Source of the DNA: Porphyromonadaceae bacterium UBA7332
Lineage (GTDB): Bacteria > Bacteroidota > Bacteroidia > Bacteroidales > UBA7332
Direction: 5' to 3'
Length of the DNA: 64,000 nucleotides
Assembly (NCBI GenBank): GCA_002471225.1
Contig: DKPO01000008.1
Span: 1 to 64,000 of the forward strand
In this document: positions 62,190-64,000 of the stretch, piece after piece
How the letters are laid out: each line of letters begins with the position of its first letter
Numbering within the stretch: position 1 is the stretch's first letter
Notes under the pieces: model-generated
Told to the model about the DNA's origin: nothing
What the model saw: the letters and a program-made list of their open reading frames with translations, nothing else
Databases searched by the model: none
Made by a program: the position numbers and the translations under genes

Positions 62190-64000
62190 ATGTTTAGAAT
62201 TCATTTATTATTAATGATAGTTGTTTTGCTTCTATCCTGCTCAAAGGATATTTTGGAGGAGCATCCATCTACACTACCTACTCCAACCGAAGGTAAAGTA
62301 AATATTGTATTTGATTTAGAAAAGAGCGATTTCCACAAACCGGTTAATACAAAATCCGCAGATTTTGATTTACCACAGATTTTGTCTTTTCAAATTTCGG
62401 GAACAGATACAATATATATTGAAAAAGCGACAGCAATTCAGGCAGGAGCTAAATATATAGCCCAACTGACTGAATCTAGCTCTCAGCATTTACTCTTATT
62501 TATATCTAATGCAGATGACTTATTAAACGAAAAAGAAGTTTATTTGCAAAATAAGTCTTATAGAGAAGTGATAGAAATTCTCTCATATGGCGATCCGCTT
62601 ACAAATGGATTGTCGAATTTAAACAACCCTACACCAATACCATTTGTAACCTCTAATATCCCGATGCGCTATAAGTGTATCGTTGATCAAATAAACGGCG
62701 GTATGAATTTGGGGACGATCTATTTACAAAGAATCGTTTCTAAAATATATGTTGATGCATCAACTGTTGATATCAGTAAAAACTTTAATCTCACAGCATT
62801 ATCTATATTAGATATACCATCTAAAGGTGTATTTGATAATGAAATTTCAAATGCAATGATTGCAGACTTGACGTCTTATGAAACTCTTGCAGATATTCAA
62901 AATAATACGACATTGAATTTAAGCGAAGGTATTGATCGCCCTGTATATGCTCATGTTTTTAATAAAGATAGTCGACAACCTCTTTTTCTAATTCTGGAGG
63001 CTAACTTCGGAAAAGAAAATAGGTATTTTAAGATGATGATAGGTGGCGAGAATCAGAGTTATCAGTTTGATAGCCAAAATATGAGTCTCCTTATAAATAT
63101 AACAGATATTAATTCAATCGGATATGCAACCATGGAGCAGGCTATTGCAAATGAGCCTGAGTCGTCGATATCTGTTACAGTTGATTTTCTTGATGATACA
63201 CATGAAGTGGCTGCCTCTGGGAAGTACTATTTGGGATTGACTAACTCAGAGTTTCACTTTTATGCGGATGAAGCCTATTCGGATGTTCTTGTTAGTACCA
63301 TCACAACGAATGTTTTTGATAATCCGATTGGAAATATACCAGATGTAAAATTAACTATCGAGAATATATCTGGTGATATTACCATTGCTCCCGGTGTTTC
63401 AATAAATTCAAATAATACGGATTTGAAACTTGATTTTGGAAGTAGTGCTACAGGTGAAGCTATCGTTTGCATTGAAATTGGAAACTTGCAGAAAAAAGTT
63501 ACAGTAAAAAAGCATTCAGCTTTGAATAATAATTACACACCTGGATCAAATGGGTTCTTTCTTGGAGATCAGTATAAATCATTGTCTGTTATAGAGGCAG
63601 AGAAGAATACTGGCTTTGGGAAATTTGCGACAGACTTAAACAGATATCTTCAGCTTAATGATCTACAAAATGAGAGTGCATACGTATTCATTCATAACCA
63701 ATTTTCTGGTGAAACGATAACCAAATTAAAAGGATATACAATTAGTGGTAATGCGATCCGTATAGAAAATAGAAAAATTAACAACCCGACTTGGCTTTAT
63801 CTTGATTCACAAGGCAAACTAAATATTGGACAATTTGGCAAAGAAGTTGATCCGGATAATATGATGTTTTTTAAATTTGGATCTGTGATCGGAATGACAA
63901 ATGATGGTACTCCATGGCAGCTTGATTTAAGCCAGATAAAATTCAACCCTTCAAATTTATCAATAAACAGTGCAAATGGTGATATAAGGATCTTTTCTTC
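62190..64000 (+). CDS. Large fimbrial accessory/tip lipoprotein, cut by the window end
   Basis: The frame opens at 62190 and stays open to the last base, so at least 603 residues are encoded and the 3' end is missing. The start gives a lipoprotein signal with LLLSC and Cys17, followed by KDILEEHPSTLPTPTEG. The body is rich in beta strands and Asn/Ser. Its position after the anchor gene fits an accessory or tip subunit such as FimC-E or Mfa3-5, but no specific family was recognised. The gene is 47 bases after the anchor gene. Confidence 0.7.
   Translation, partial: MFRIHLLLMIVVLLLSCSKDILEEHPSTLPTPTEGKVNIVFDLEKSDFHKPVNTKSADFDLPQILSFQISGTDTIYIEKATAIQAGAKYIAQLTESSSQHLLLFISNADDLLNEKEVYLQNKSYREVIEILSYGDPLTNGLSNLNNPTPIPFVTSNIPMRYKCIVDQINGGMNLGTIYLQRIVSKIYVDASTVDISKNFNLTALSILDIPSKGVFDNEISNAMIADLTSYETLADIQNNTTLNLSEGIDRPVYAHVFNKDSRQPLFLILEANFGKENRYFKMMIGGENQSYQFDSQNMSLLINITDINSIGYATMEQAIANEPESSISVTVDFLDDTHEVAASGKYYLGLTNSEFHFYADEAYSDVLVSTITTNVFDNPIGNIPDVKLTIENISGDITIAPGVSINSNNTDLKLDFGSSATGEAIVCIEIGNLQKKVTVKKHSALNNNYTPGSNGFFLGDQYKSLSVIEAEKNTGFGKFATDLNRYLQLNDLQNESAYVFIHNQFSGETITKLKGYTISGNAIRIENRKINNPTWLYLDSQGKLNIGQFGKEVDPDNMMFFKFGSVIGMTNDGTPWQLDLSQIKFNPSNLSINSANGDIRIFS

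Overview
The window looks like chromosome from a low-GC member of the Bacteroidales, probably a gut-type genus such as Dysgonomonas, Parabacteroides or Bacteroides. The signs are an STN-type SusC/SusD pair driven by an ECF sigma factor and FecR, FimA/Mfa-type fimbrillin genes, a glycine-lipid acyltransferase pair, DUF4492 in front of cytochrome bd genes, and promoters of the Bacteroidetes type (a TTTG-like -33 box and a TAnnTTTG -7 box). No tRNA, rRNA, CRISPR array, insertion sequence or phage gene was recognised. The genus is an inference.

Layout. 1-2.5 kb: a DUF1275 membrane protein and a secreted M60 (enhancin/mucinase-type) metallopeptidase, both on the minus strand. 2.9-21.8 kb: a polysaccharide utilisation locus on the plus strand, with ECF sigma, FecR, SusC, SusD, a DUF5018-like lipoprotein, a DUF6067-type glycosidase-like lipoprotein, a two-haem HZSA/FGE-like protein, a serine-type sulfatase and a GH2 enzyme. 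22-33 kb: a DUF4954 beta-helix protein, a second GH2 with a discoidin domain, an esterase, a tyrosine phenol-lyase (not a tryptophanase), a DUF5106/thioredoxin-like lipoprotein and a GH123-type enzyme. M60 peptidase, sulfatase, GH2 and GH123 together suggest a sulfated, amino-sugar-containing host glycan such as mucin as substrate. This is inference.

33.2-41 kb: a surface-polysaccharide cluster with five glycosyltransferases, two tandem FdtA/QdtA-type sugar ketoisomerases and a DegT-family aminotransferase, consistent with making a dTDP-3-amino-3,6-dideoxyhexose. 41-49.1 kb: housekeeping genes, namely RNase H, shikimate kinase, the glycine-lipid pair glsA/glsB, cytochrome bd (DUF4492-cydA-cydB), YccF and the rpsF-rpsR-rplI operon. 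The last two genes of that operon carry strong Shine-Dalgarno sequences, which is unusual in this phylum.

49.1-57 kb: a 1.1-kb non-coding stretch packed with several short repeat families, a metzincin-motif lipoprotein with a beta-propeller-like partner, ahpC-ahpF and an MBOAT O-acyltransferase. 57-64 kb: a fimbrial locus with an AraC regulator, a 1.3-kb non-coding stretch holding a probable minus-strand fimbrillin relic and a duplicated promoter cassette, then an ECF sigma factor, a fimbrillin lipoprotein, a FimB/Mfa2-type anchor and a large accessory lipoprotein cut off by the window end.

The observations most worth following up are the duplicated promoter cassette ahead of the fimbrial sigma gene, the dispersed TACGTA repeat shared by the 27.4-kb and 49.9-kb intergenic regions, the iteron-like cluster at 49.5-49.95 kb, the FGE-like domain without its cysteines next to a serine-type sulfatase, and the Shine-Dalgarno sequence before rpsR.
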